Below are positions 18,131-27,499 of a stretch of 64,000 bases of DNA, piece by piece (positions within the stretch are counted from its first letter, which is position 1; each line of letters opens with the position of its first letter). The notes beneath the pieces were generated by a model, which had not been told where the DNA came from, ran no database searches, and worked only from the letters and a program-made list of their open reading frames with translations. A program made the position numbers and the translations under genes. This DNA is from Terriglobia bacterium. GTDB lineage: Bacteria; Acidobacteriota; Terriglobia; Versatilivoradales; Versatilivoraceae. The stretch covers positions 124,001 through 188,000 of the forward strand of contig JAKUNG010000001.1 of the NCBI GenBank assembly GCA_022452285.1, read 5' to 3'.

Positions 18131-19294
18131 ATGTCAGTACAAAACTACTTTAATAAATCTCTGGACATTGCCTGTGATCTGATCCGAATTGACTCAGTCA
18201 ATCCTGGCCTAAAAAAGGGAGCAGCCGGTGAAAAAGAAATTGCCAAGTTCATTTTTCACTTTCTCAGGAAAGAAGGGATCACTGTACACCTTCAGGAAAT
18301 AGCACCAGAACGCTTTAATGTAATTGCCACTGTAAAGGGGTTACAACCTGGACCTAGGATTCTTCTTAATGGTCATCTAGATACGGTTAATGTTTCTGGC
18401 ATGCAAGATCCTTTCATACCAAACCTACACAAAGGGAAACTATTCGGGCGGGGATCACAAGATATGAAAGGAGGAATAGCAATAGCAATCTCAGCCTTAT
18501 TAGCTCTCCAAAATCAAAGAAATAATCTAACAGGAGAAATAATTTTAGCGGCAGTTGCCGATGAAGAAGAACTGAGTTTGGGAACATCTTATTTCCTAAA
18601 ACATTGGCCAAAGAATAAACCCTTTGATTTCGCTATCGTTTTGGAACCAACTGATCTTCAAGTAAGTACCGCTCATAAAGGCTTTGCATGGCTAGAGATA
18701 AAAACCTTTGGTAAAGCAGCACACGGTAGTCGACCTAAGGACGGTATTGATGCAATTCGAATGATGGGTGAAATTTTAAGAGAACTAGATATTTGCGATC
18801 AGAATCTTCAGCAAGAGATCCTGCATCCCCAATTAGGATGTGGATCACTACACGCTTCATTGATTAGTGGAGGATCACAATGGAGTTCTTACCCTGACTT
18901 CTGTCAACTTAAATATGAAAGACGGACTGTTCCCCCTGAAACAAAATTTACTGTTGAATCAGAGATTCAACTCATTCTGGACAAATGTCGCCGAAAAAAT
19001 TCTCTGCTTAAGGCAGAAGCACGAGTCATTTATGCTAGAAATCCATTTGAAATTGACCCTGATTTAAAAATGGTCCACAAATTCTATCAAACAGCCCACC
19101 GTCATTTCCCCAAGGAAGTGGATTGGGGATGGGTATCTTTTTGGACTGATGCGGCCCTACTATCAATGGCTGGTATTCCTTCGATAGTTTTTGGTCCACG
19201 CGGCTCTGGTCTCCACTCATTAGAAGAATATGTAGTAGCTTCTGATCTTAGTTCTTGTGCTGAAATAATATTTAATTTCTTAATGGAAGATTGA
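18131..19294 (+). CDS. M20-family metallopeptidase (ArgE/DapE/carboxypeptidase G2 type)
   Basis: A 387-residue di-zinc hydrolase. The metal ligands are visible as the histidine in NGHLDTV, the aspartate in GRGSQDMKGG, the glutamate pair in VADEEE and the C-terminal histidine in SGLHSLEEYV. An ArgE/DapE-like dimerisation domain lies in the middle (KAAHGSRPKDGID). The family removes acyl groups from amino acids or cleaves C-terminal residues; the exact substrate is not predictable. The initiating ATG is almost leaderless, as described for the promoter at 18091. The neighbours on both sides run on the minus strand, so this is a single-gene unit. Confidence 0.9.
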   Translation: MSVQNYFNKSLDIACDLIRIDSVNPGLKKGAAGEKEIAKFIFHFLRKEGITVHLQEIAPERFNVIATVKGLQPGPRILLNGHLDTVNVSGMQDPFIPNLHKGKLFGRGSQDMKGGIAIAISALLALQNQRNNLTGEIILAAVADEEELSLGTSYFLKHWPKNKPFDFAIVLEPTDLQVSTAHKGFAWLEIKTFGKAAHGSRPKDGIDAIRMMGEILRELDICDQNLQQEILHPQLGCGSLHASLISGGSQWSSYPDFCQLKYERRTVPPETKFTVESEIQLILDKCRRKNSLLKAEARVIYARNPFEIDPDLKMVHKFYQTAHRHFPKEVDWGWVSFWTDAALLSMAGIPSIVFGPRGSGLHSLEEYVVASDLSSCAEIIFNFLMED

Positions 19295-19421
19295 TGGCTT
19301 TGAATTAAATTTTACTACATGTAGAATTTATTACATAGAACCTAGAGGGTAACTATTTGACTTAAGATATACCTAAATCTGTTGCGCCTTGAGGGGAACA
19401 TCATTGTCTAGTTCATTAGAG

Positions 19422-20396
19422 TTACTGATTTCTGACTAAGATCATTTCAGGGATTTCTTTTAGAGCTTGACGATACGGTGAAGATGGGAAGCAATTGAGA
19501 ACAGACTGTGCTCTTAATGCAAACCCTTCGGCGCAGGTTTTAGCCTTTTCTAGAACCCGATATTTTTTCATCATAGACAAGATCTCAGCTTGGGAAGATG
19601 AATGAAATTCCTTTTTTATTAGAACTGTTTTGATTTTCCTAGCTTCTTCATCAGTGCAAGCCTGCAGTAAATAAACTAATGGCAAAGTTATTTTGCCCTC
19701 TTTAAGGTCGCTACCAACAGGTTTACCTAGTGTTCCTTCTGAGGAACTAAAATCTAGAATGTCATCAGTCATCTGAAAAGCTAACCCAACACTAAGACCA
19801 TATTCACCTAAAGCCCTTTCCTGCTGATCGCTTATCTGACCAAGCAATCCTCCAATCCGGGCGCAGCCGGAAAACAAGTAGGCTGTTTTTCTTTCTGCAA
19901 TACCTATTACGTCCTGTTCCCTCACTGAAGAAGTCCCATTAATTGATAATTGAATTAACTCACCCTCTACCATCCTCTGTGTCAAATCTATCAAGATATC
20001 CAGTATCTTAAAATTTCTCTCCTGAAGGGCAACATAAAATGACTGCATGTACAACCAGTCACCTGCCAATACTGTAATCTGGTTACCCCACCTGTGATTA
20101 ACACTAGAACGTCCTCGGCGAACCCTCGCTCCATCGATAATGTCGTCATGCACCAAAGTAGCTGTATGAATAAATTCAACTACTGAAGCTAATCTAATAG
20201 CTGAATCATTAACTTCACCACAAAGTTTCGTACATAGTAACAAAAGACTGGGACGAATTCGTTTGCCTCCTCCCTCTTGTATATACTTTCCAATCTCATT
20301 AATAGTAGGAACTGAGGAATTTCTCTGACGAGCAAATTCAGCTTCAACTTGTTTCAATTCATCTTTCACTAAATCAAAAATTTTTTTGTAATTCAC
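19422..20396 (-). CDS. Polyprenyl diphosphate synthase (long-chain trans type)
   Basis: A 324-residue trans-isoprenyl diphosphate synthase. The first aspartate-rich motif is LVHDDIID (D84, D85, D88), and the second is QMTDDILDF in the region DILDFSSSEGTLGKPVGSDL with the GKPVGSDLKEGKITLP signature of octaprenyl/heptaprenyl synthases. It would make the side chain of menaquinone, consistent with mqnC. Start is a GTG at 20394-20396. It precedes nothing on its own strand for 127 bases and lies 14 bases after yajQ, so the two are probably cotranscribed. Chain length (C35, C40 or other) cannot be read; ispB or hepT would be possible names. Confidence 0.92.
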   Translation of the reverse strand: MNYKKIFDLVKDELKQVEAEFARQRNSSVPTINEIGKYIQEGGGKRIRPSLLLLCTKLCGEVNDSAIRLASVVEFIHTATLVHDDIIDGARVRRGRSSVNHRWGNQITVLAGDWLYMQSFYVALQERNFKILDILIDLTQRMVEGELIQLSINGTSSVREQDVIGIAERKTAYLFSGCARIGGLLGQISDQQERALGEYGLSVGLAFQMTDDILDFSSSEGTLGKPVGSDLKEGKITLPLVYLLQACTDEEARKIKTVLIKKEFHSSSQAEILSMMKKYRVLEKAKTCAEGFALRAQSVLNCFPSSPYRQALKEIPEMILVRNQ

Positions 20397-20410
20397 TAAA
20401 TACCTATCAT

Positions 20411-20911
20411 TTATTGATTGCGGTAATTGGAAAATTGGACATCAAAATCAAAATCTTGAGACTTAAGCAACTTAATTACTTCCTGCAAACTATCTCTGTC
20501 CTTACTACTAACTCTAACTAGGTCACCATTAATTGCTGTTTGCACCCTAAGTTTAGAAAGCTTGATGACTTTGACAACCTCTTTAGCTTTTTCTGAGGAG
20601 AGTCCACTTTGGAGAATTACCTCCTGAACAACAGTACCATTAGCAGCTGATTGTACCTTTTCATATATGACATTCTTCAATGGAACCCCACGTTTAACTA
20701 ATTTCTGTTGAAAAATATCATTAAGACTTTTTAGCTTGAATTCATCATCAGCTATCAAAAATATTTTTTCCTTTCCTTCTAACTGAATTCTACTTCTGCT
20801 CCCTTTGAAATCGAACCTCGTTAAGACTTCCCGCATGCTCTGATTTACTGCATTGTCAACTTCTTGCATATTAATCTTAGAAACAATATCAAAACTGTTT
20901 TGACCTGCCAT
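20411..20911 (-). CDS. yajQ: YajQ-family nucleotide-binding protein
   Basis: A 166-residue member of UPF0234. The N-terminus (NSFDIVSKINMQEVDNAVNQ), the RFDFKGS motif and the C-terminal DFDVQFSNYR ending are characteristic. Family members have two ferredoxin-like folds and bind nucleotides; in Xanthomonas and Pseudomonas a YajQ protein binds cyclic di-GMP. Length is normal. The ATG has GAGAGG just upstream. It sits between tatD and the polyprenyl synthase on one strand. Confidence 0.95.
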   Translation of the reverse strand: MAGQNSFDIVSKINMQEVDNAVNQSMREVLTRFDFKGSRSRIQLEGKEKIFLIADDEFKLKSLNDIFQQKLVKRGVPLKNVIYEKVQSAANGTVVQEVILQSGLSSEKAKEVVKVIKLSKLRVQTAINGDLVRVSSKDRDSLQEVIKLLKSQDFDFDVQFSNYRNQ

Positions 20912-21015
20912 TTCCTCTCACTTTCATTCAAAATAGGTTGACATATATGTTCTTCATGACCAAACCAAAACCTTTTAAATTAAAATATTTTTATTTTTGT
21001 GCCTTTTCAAAAATT

Positions 21016-21792
21016 TTATTTCCTATAAATCACTCTGAAATAATTTTCTCGGGTACATTTTGCAATTGTCTCTATATCCACATTCCTAATAGAAGCTAAG
21101 ATTTTAGCAGTTTCTACTAAAAAAGCTGGCTCGTTTCGCTTACCACGATAAGGAACAGGAGCTAGATAGGGTGCATCAGTTTCAATCAACAGCTTATCTA
21201 GAGGTATCATTTCAGCAATCCGACGGATTTCATGGGCTTGCGGAAAAGTCAAGATTCCAGAAAAGGAAATATAGAAACCCATTTCTAGACAACACTGTGC
21301 CATTGACAAACTCCCACTATAACAGTGCATGATCCCCTGTCTTCTACAATCAGCATAATGTTCACTCAAGATTTTTAGTGTTTCAGTTTCAGCCTCTCTG
21401 GTGTGAATAATCACAGGTAATGATGATTTTTTAGCTAATAATAACTGTTGGATGAATACCTCTTTTTGTACTTCAGGATCAGAATAATTATAATGAAAAT
21501 CTAAACCAATTTCTCCCCATGCTACTAGTTTCTCTTCTTGAGCAAAACGAGTCAATTCAATCCAATTATCCCCTGTGGCAGTTCCAGCATCATGAGGGTG
21601 AATACCAGCAGCAACATCCAACCACTGATGTTTCTTAGCTATTGAAATCGCTGAATCAACCTTAGATGATGACACACCATTACCAATCACCAGGACTTTT
21701 TCTATCTTGGCCTTAGTAGCACGGTCTAACACCGCCCGAAAATCTGACTCGAATTTAGGGTCATCCAGGTGAGCATGGGAATCGATAAACAT
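21016..21792 (-). CDS. tatD: TatD-family deoxyribonuclease
   Basis: A 258-residue TIM-barrel metallohydrolase. Metal ligands: H6 and H8 in IDSHAHLDD, the glutamate in WGEIGLDFHY, histidines in PVIIHTREAE and MHCYSGS, and the aspartate in ETDAPYLAP. All are present, so it should be active, as a 3'-5' exonuclease on DNA or in D-aminoacyl-peptide turnover as reported for some members. It ends just before yajQ and starts 17 bases after dedA. It lies two genes from metG, a neighbour often seen (metG-tatD) in other bacteria. Confidence 0.93.
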   Translation of the reverse strand: MFIDSHAHLDDPKFESDFRAVLDRATKAKIEKVLVIGNGVSSSKVDSAISIAKKHQWLDVAAGIHPHDAGTATGDNWIELTRFAQEEKLVAWGEIGLDFHYNYSDPEVQKEVFIQQLLLAKKSSLPVIIHTREAETETLKILSEHYADCRRQGIMHCYSGSLSMAQCCLEMGFYISFSGILTFPQAHEIRRIAEMIPLDKLLIETDAPYLAPVPYRGKRNEPAFLVETAKILASIRNVDIETIAKCTRENYFRVIYRK

Positions 21793-21808
21793 TTTCTAAT
21801 GGAAGGAT

Positions 21809-22453
21809 TTATCTAGAATTCTTAACCCTAGTCTTTAACCAATTTCGAGTAGCTTCAAATAGAATTGGACTTACTGATAATAAGACTATCAGCAATACTA
21901 CCTTCTCAAGGTTCTCTCTAACCCACACTATTTGTCCTAAGTAATATCCAGCTAATACCATAGACATCACCCAAAAAATTCCACCAAAAACATTATAAGC
22001 AGCAAATCGAGGATAACGCATTTGTGCAATTCCAGCTACCACAGGTGCAAAAGTTCGAGCAAATGGCACAAACCTAGCTAAAACGATTGCTTTACCTCCA
22101 TGCCGAAGATAGAAATTTCTTGCATAAATGAGATGTTTTTTTTTGAACCAAAAAGTGTCTTTCCTTTCATAGAGAACCATTCCTGTTCTATGACCAATCC
22201 AATACCCTAGTGCATCTCCAATAATTGCCATTAGAGATAGTAGAACCATTAAAAAATTCACTTCAAAGAATCCCTGTGCAGCGCACAAACCTGCTAAAAA
22301 CAGTAGAGAATCTCCTGGCAAAAAAAACCCAATGAACAAACCCGTTTCAGCAAATACGATAGTAGCTAGAACTAAATAGCCACCTGACCGAATTAATTCA
22401 ATAAGCTTGTCTGGTTGATGAAGACTTGTTAAAAACTCTAATAAAGTTTCCAA
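21809..22453 (-). CDS. DedA-family membrane protein
   Basis: A 214-residue inner-membrane protein of the SNARE-associated/VTT type. It shows FAETGLFIGFFLPGDSLLFLAG near residues 35-55 and ARFVPFARTFAPVVAGIAQM in the middle, both classic DedA segments with the conserved glutamate, arginines and proline. DedA proteins act in undecaprenyl-phosphate or phospholipid flipping. No ATG precedes residue 60, so the TTG at 22451-22453, preceded by GAGG, is the start. The gene follows metG and precedes tatD. Confidence 0.92.
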   Translation of the reverse strand: METLLEFLTSLHQPDKLIELIRSGGYLVLATIVFAETGLFIGFFLPGDSLLFLAGLCAAQGFFEVNFLMVLLSLMAIIGDALGYWIGHRTGMVLYERKDTFWFKKKHLIYARNFYLRHGGKAIVLARFVPFARTFAPVVAGIAQMRYPRFAAYNVFGGIFWVMSMVLAGYYLGQIVWVRENLEKVVLLIVLLSVSPILFEATRNWLKTRVKNSR

Positions 22454-22574
22454 AGGACCTCAAATGAAATAGCTTCATGAAATTTAAAAATCTTAAATTT
22501 AGTAATTCTCTTAATTTTTATCAACCCTTCAGCATTCTAAATATACTTCAAACTGGTAAAACTGAACATAGTAT

Positions 22575-24566
22575 TTACTTTAGTCGAGCACCATTAGGTA
22601 CTTCCTCTAAAAAAGTGGCTAAAACCGGACCTTCATTCTCTCCAACAGAGGCTGCTAATAGCATACCATTAGAATCTAAGCCTCTCATTTTTCGGGGTTG
22701 AAGGTTAAAAACAACTACAATTTTTTTTCCTATTAGTTCGTCCTCCTTATATGATTGAGCAATTCCTGCAATGATTTGTCGATTTTCCGTGCCCAAATCT
22801 ACTAGCAGCTTCAAAAGACGATCAGTTCCTTTAACTTTTTCAGCTGAAATCACTTGTCCAACTCTCAGATCAATTTTCATAAAATCATCAATTTTAATCC
22901 TAGGCACATCAGAAGAATTCGATTCCGTCGCTGGAGGAGCATCTTTGGGCATCTGAACCTTCTCGGCAAATGTGATTTCCTTCTTTCCATCATTTACTCC
23001 TATAGGACCTACTAGTTTTTTTATAATGGACTTTTTGTCAAGACGTGGGAAAACTGGTTCAATTTTTCCTAAAGTACAACCTCCTACTACGTTTCCCCAT
23101 TCCAATTCATCTATTCTTTGCTGATCTAATTTCTCCTGAATACCCAATTGATTCCAAACATTAGAACAACTAACTGGCAAAACAGGTGATAGTAGAACCG
23201 TAACAATACGAATTATTTCAGTGCTCGTTAACAAAATTGTAGCGAGATTAGTGCGTTGGGATTCATCATCTATCATTTTCCAAGGAGCGCTGTCAGTAAT
23301 ATATTTATTAACCTGAGAAAGTAAGTCCCAAATAACTTCTAGAGCCTTGCTGAAGGAAAGTTTATTCATGTACTCTTCATAAGATTTAATTGTTAAAGTT
23401 ACTTGACCTTGCAATTCTCTTTCCTTATCAGTAATAACTAAGTCAGAAAATTCAGGGAAAGTCTTACCAAAAACCTTCGAAACTAATTTGAGCGTTCGTG
23501 ATACTAGATTCCCAAAATCATTAGCTAAGTCGCTGTTAATCCTCTGAATCAAGGCATCGTAAGAAAAATTACCATCAGAACCAAAAGGAATTTCTCTGAG
23601 GACAAAGTAGCGAATTGCATCTCCACCAAAATGATCCAATAACTGAACTGGGTCAACTACGTTACCCCTGGATTTAGACATTTTTGTTTCATCCTGAAGC
23701 CACCACCCATGCGCATAGACTTTAAACGGTATTTCAATCCCAGCAGCTAACAGAAAAGCGGGCCAATAAACACTGTGAAAACGAATGATATCCTTACCTA
23801 CCAGATGGACTTGAGCAGGCCAAAACTTCTTAAACTCTTCTTGACGTTTTGGATCACCAAAACCAATTCCCGACAAATAACCAACCAAAGCGTCAAACCA
23901 TACATAAATGACATGATTGCCAGACAAGGGTACTGGAATGCCCCACGTAACAGAGGTTCGACTAACTGACAGATCCCTTAACCCGCTGCTAACAAAATTA
24001 ATAACCTCATTTCGTCGAAAAGAGGGATTAATAAAATCTGGTTTCTTTTGATAAAGGTCTAGCAATCGATCTTGAAAAGCAGAGAGTTTAAAAAAATAGC
24101 TTTCCTCGACAACTCGTTCTGTAGGACGATTACAGACTTCACAATTTGGAGCTATGTCTGCTTCTGGTCCAAAAAGGTTACACGGTATACAGTACCAACC
24201 AGCATATTCACCCTTATATATAAACCCATTATCAAAAGCACGTTTAAAAATTTGGGAGGCAGCTGCGTAATGGTGTTTATCAGTAGTTCGAACAAACGAA
24301 TCATATTTAACGTCAAACTGTGACCACAACCTACGATAGGCCTCTGTGTTCTGGTTAGCAAGAACCTTGGGAGAAATTCCTTGGGTATTAGCTGCCCTTT
24401 CAATATTCTGACCATGTTCATCAGTTCCTGTTAGAAAACAAACATCATACCCCCGCATCCGTTTATAGCGACTTAAACAATCTGCTACAAGTGTAGTGTA
24501 TGTATGTCCTAAATGCGGTTGGGCATTAATATAATATAAGGGTGTAGTTACATAAAAAGTCTTCAT
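22575..24566 (-). CDS. metG: Methionine--tRNA ligase with C-terminal tRNA-binding domain
   Basis: A 663-residue class I synthetase. The HIGH motif is HLGH (18-21) and the KMSKS motif is at 295-299. A zinc knuckle uses C126, C129, C142 and C145. After the anticodon-binding helical domain, about the last 105 residues form an EMAP/Trbp111-like OB fold (IDDFMKIDLRVGQV...). This is the two-part architecture of many bacterial MetG enzymes. The stop lies at 22575 and dedA starts 121 bases further on. No strong ribosome binding site is visible upstream of the ATG. Confidence 0.97.
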   Translation of the reverse strand: MKTFYVTTPLYYINAQPHLGHTYTTLVADCLSRYKRMRGYDVCFLTGTDEHGQNIERAANTQGISPKVLANQNTEAYRRLWSQFDVKYDSFVRTTDKHHYAAASQIFKRAFDNGFIYKGEYAGWYCIPCNLFGPEADIAPNCEVCNRPTERVVEESYFFKLSAFQDRLLDLYQKKPDFINPSFRRNEVINFVSSGLRDLSVSRTSVTWGIPVPLSGNHVIYVWFDALVGYLSGIGFGDPKRQEEFKKFWPAQVHLVGKDIIRFHSVYWPAFLLAAGIEIPFKVYAHGWWLQDETKMSKSRGNVVDPVQLLDHFGGDAIRYFVLREIPFGSDGNFSYDALIQRINSDLANDFGNLVSRTLKLVSKVFGKTFPEFSDLVITDKERELQGQVTLTIKSYEEYMNKLSFSKALEVIWDLLSQVNKYITDSAPWKMIDDESQRTNLATILLTSTEIIRIVTVLLSPVLPVSCSNVWNQLGIQEKLDQQRIDELEWGNVVGGCTLGKIEPVFPRLDKKSIIKKLVGPIGVNDGKKEITFAEKVQMPKDAPPATESNSSDVPRIKIDDFMKIDLRVGQVISAEKVKGTDRLLKLLVDLGTENRQIIAGIAQSYKEDELIGKKIVVVFNLQPRKMRGLDSNGMLLAASVGENEGPVLATFLEEVPNGARLK

Positions 24567-24603
24567 TAAAATTCTATTAACCTATGTCTAAAGAATAAGT
24601 GTC

Positions 24604-25800
24604 TCAACCAAGGTCTCTACCATACAAATCCATAAATTTCTGAACAACCAACCATTGAATTCTCTTATAAGGAACATCATTCCGTAAGGCCAAATCTTTA
24701 CAGTTTTCATATTCTGGAGAGAAATTAATAATTTTACCATCCACTTTGGCAACTTTCACTGGCACTGTACCGTATGAAATATCAATCTGTTCAATAAATC
24801 TCTCAAGAACTTTTCGATCACACTCATAGTACCGTACGCCAATAGTAGTAGTTTCCTTAAACAAAATTTCGCTAGCTGAGTTCAGTAAGTTTTTAGGAAG
24901 AACCATAGTAAGAAGAACACCCTGTCGACTTTTCTTCATCTGAACAGGACAACAAAAAACGTCGTGAACACCTAATTCCAAAAGCTGTGATTGCACATAA
25001 TCAACAATTTGAGGATTCATATCATCAATATTTGTTTCAAGTACTAAAGTGTTTGAATGAATAGACTTAACTTGTCCTTGTTTTTCCAGCTTTCCCTTAG
25101 ATATTCTTAATACATTTGGACTTCCCTGAATTTCCCTACTACCAGCACCATACCCAATCTTTTCAATCTCCATAGATGGCAATCCTTCATATGAATCACA
25201 TATAGTGGTCAGGACTGCTGCTCCAGTTGGAGTAATTAGTTCACCCTCTATTTCATTGGAGTAAATAGGAAGGCCCTTAAGTAGTTCGGCAGTAGCAGGA
25301 GCAGGAACTGGTAATATTCCATGTGCACATTTTACTAAACCCCGGCCAACATTAAGTGATGACGCAAAGCACTTTGGCTTACCAAACCATTCCAACCCAA
25401 TGAAAGCACCTGTAATATCCACGATTGCATCAATAGCACCTACCTCATGGAAATGTACTTTTTCCACAGAAGTACCATGAACCTTTGCTTCAGCTTGAGC
25501 TAGACGGAAAAATGCCTTACATGTTTCTTCTTTTACCCATTGACTGATCTTACTATTTTGGAGAATTTCTTCAATTTTTGAATAGTGTCTATGGGAATGC
25601 TCTTCACCTGTTTCTACATCAAACTTGGTAGCTACTAAACCTGATTTATTAACTAGACGAGATTTGATCTGGAAATTTTTAATTTTTAGTTTGTCGAGTT
25701 CAGCAGTTAAAACCTCTAGAGGGAAACCTAGATCTAAAAAAGATCCTAAAATCATGTCACCGCTGACTCCAGAGAAACAGTCGAAGTATAGTATATTCAT
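24604..25800 (-). CDS. larC: Nickel-pincer cofactor biosynthesis protein LarC
   Basis: LarC inserts nickel into the pyridinium-dithiocarboxylate mononucleotide to finish the cofactor of lactate racemase and related LarA-family enzymes. The protein opens ILYFDCFSGVSGDMILGS, has a histidine-bearing stretch GEEHSHRHYSK around residue 75, VHFHEVGAIDAIVD and TPTGAAVL, all typical of the family. It is one continuous 398-residue frame; in lactobacilli the gene is split by a programmed frameshift. LarA, LarB and LarE are not in the window. A promoter about 190 bases upstream implies a long leader. Confidence 0.92.
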   Translation of the reverse strand: MNILYFDCFSGVSGDMILGSFLDLGFPLEVLTAELDKLKIKNFQIKSRLVNKSGLVATKFDVETGEEHSHRHYSKIEEILQNSKISQWVKEETCKAFFRLAQAEAKVHGTSVEKVHFHEVGAIDAIVDITGAFIGLEWFGKPKCFASSLNVGRGLVKCAHGILPVPAPATAELLKGLPIYSNEIEGELITPTGAAVLTTICDSYEGLPSMEIEKIGYGAGSREIQGSPNVLRISKGKLEKQGQVKSIHSNTLVLETNIDDMNPQIVDYVQSQLLELGVHDVFCCPVQMKKSRQGVLLTMVLPKNLLNSASEILFKETTTIGVRYYECDRKVLERFIEQIDISYGTVPVKVAKVDGKIINFSPEYENCKDLALRNDVPYKRIQWLVVQKFMDLYGRDLG

Positions 25801-26257
25801 ATTTCAATTCTGGGATTCTTAATTAAACAATCGATCACAAATACTACAGAAAACCCTATTTAGTTGATCAGATGTTACACACAAGACAACATTCTAGGGC
25901 TTTGTTAAAGTGAACATCAAATTTTGAAGGTCTAGGAAAATACCTTCTAAAACTTAGAAAAATAAGGGCAACTTTTCTCAAGCTGACTTACAAACCGATA
26001 GTAGGCTTGGACTTAGACTTTTGTCAAGGTGAACTCTTTCATACATCCGTACTCCAAATTTATTATATTTGTACCAATCAACATTAAAGTCTCTACTGAC
26101 TAAAGCAAAACCTCAGCAAATTAAGATTGCCCACTGTATCTTCAACATTCTAGGAGTCTGACACAACTGCAGCTCTATTTAGTTTACAAAATTAGACAAC
26201 TAGTCCTTTTTTGGGAACAGAAAAATGCTAAGAATGACAGTGAAAATTTATTTGATT
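25801..26257. other. 457-base region upstream of larC
   Basis: Non-coding as far as I can tell. It holds a minus-strand promoter at 25998-26027, a hairpin at 25922-25952 (TTTTGAAGGT against ACCTTC-T-AAAA), and an imperfect 15-base direct repeat at 25901-25915 and 26020-26034 (two mismatches). I recognise no riboswitch class. Confidence 0.5.
25998..26027 (-). promoter_or_regulatory. Candidate promoter for larC
   Basis: On the minus strand: TTGACA (26022-26027), 18-base spacer, TACTAT (25998-26003), five of six matches to the -10 consensus. Transcription would begin near 25990, giving a leader of about 190 bases before larC. Confidence 0.55.
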
Positions 26258-27454
26258 TTAGTGCATGAACTCTATAAATACCTCATTGGAAAAAAGCCTA
26301 CCCTTTGGAGTCAACTTTAGATAATCCTGACTAATTTCTATTAAATGATTCTCAGCTAACTCTGTTATCTCTTTTCTATAATGCTGGAGTAGATCAAAGC
26401 CAAAAATTCTGCTCCAGTACTGTAAGTTTAGTCCTGAATTAAGTCTCAATCCAAGAAAGAAGACTTCTTCTAAATGGTCCCTATTACTAACTTCTGAATG
26501 AAAATCAATAGCATGTCCCTGAGATTTAAGGAGGTTAATATAATTTTTAGGACTACGCTCATTTCCCCATCGATGTCCAGCTAAATAGGAGTATGCACCA
26601 CATCCAAACCCAATGAATGGTTGGTCCGTCCAATACTTAAGATTATGACGAGACTGATATCCTGGTTTACAAAAGTTTGAAATCTCATATTGTTTCCAAT
26701 GGGTCTTATTAAGAAAATCTGTAGCTACTTCATAAAACTGAGCTACTTCTTCTTCACTTGGTAGATTAGTCTCTTCATCATTGTAACTAAAACGATGACC
26801 TAACCCAGTGTTTTGGAAGATTTCTAGCATATATAACGACAAATGTTCTGGAGAAAGGTCAGCGATACGAATTAAGTTCTCTTGCCAATCATTTTGTGTT
26901 TGGCTTGGCAAACCGGCTATAAAATCTAAACTGATATTCTTAATTCCTTGGTCGCGACAAAGTTTAATAGTATCAATAGCATCTTGACCAGTATGAGTAC
27001 GAGCCATTTTTCTTAGAATATGGTCCTGAAAAGATTGCACTCCTATACTGATTCGATTTACCCCTGCTTTCTTATACTGGTTTAGTTTTTCAATTCCGAG
27101 TGTGCCTGGATTTACCTCTACTGTTATCTCTGGATCATCAGTAATAAAAAAACAACTCCTAATTACTTGTAAAACCTTTCCAATCTCTTGACCATCTATT
27201 AATGAGGGCGTTCCTCCTCCAAAAAAAATACTATCGACTTGATAATTTGAAATTGAATGCTTTCCGATATTTAAGTACTCCAAAGGAACTCTTAATTCCT
27301 CTATTTCTTGCTTCAAGGCACTGAGGTAGGGTGTAATCATTTCTTTAGAAAAAACTCCTGAGGCAAAATGACAGTATTCACACTTTGATAAACAAAAGGG
27401 AATGTGGACGTAAAGTCCCAAATTAGGTGAAGTTGGTGGGAAGGGATGATTCAT
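26258..27454 (-). CDS. hemW: HemW-like radical SAM protein
   Basis: A 398-residue radical SAM enzyme of the coproporphyrinogen-oxidase-like family. The cluster motif is C21-x3-C25-x2-C28 followed by HF; HemN proper has a fourth cysteine after the motif (CxC), which is absent here, so HemW (a heme chaperone) is preferred over the oxygen-independent oxidase HemN. Also visible are TVEVNPGT, RISIGVQSFQD and the C-terminal winged-helix region (LGLRLNSGLN). Length is normal for HemW. It ends 457 bases before larC. Confidence 0.9.
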   Translation of the reverse strand: MNHPFPPTSPNLGLYVHIPFCLSKCEYCHFASGVFSKEMITPYLSALKQEIEELRVPLEYLNIGKHSISNYQVDSIFFGGGTPSLIDGQEIGKVLQVIRSCFFITDDPEITVEVNPGTLGIEKLNQYKKAGVNRISIGVQSFQDHILRKMARTHTGQDAIDTIKLCRDQGIKNISLDFIAGLPSQTQNDWQENLIRIADLSPEHLSLYMLEIFQNTGLGHRFSYNDEETNLPSEEEVAQFYEVATDFLNKTHWKQYEISNFCKPGYQSRHNLKYWTDQPFIGFGCGAYSYLAGHRWGNERSPKNYINLLKSQGHAIDFHSEVSNRDHLEEVFFLGLRLNSGLNLQYWSRIFGFDLLQHYRKEITELAENHLIEISQDYLKLTPKGRLFSNEVFIEFMH

Positions 27455-27499
27455 TCAACAGAATCTCAATAGTCATGAGAATTTTTTATTATTACATAT

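Noticed and set aside
25922-25952. Intrinsic terminator near 25.9 kb
   Set aside because: The hairpin has no U-tract on either strand and lies in the leader of larC rather than after a gene.
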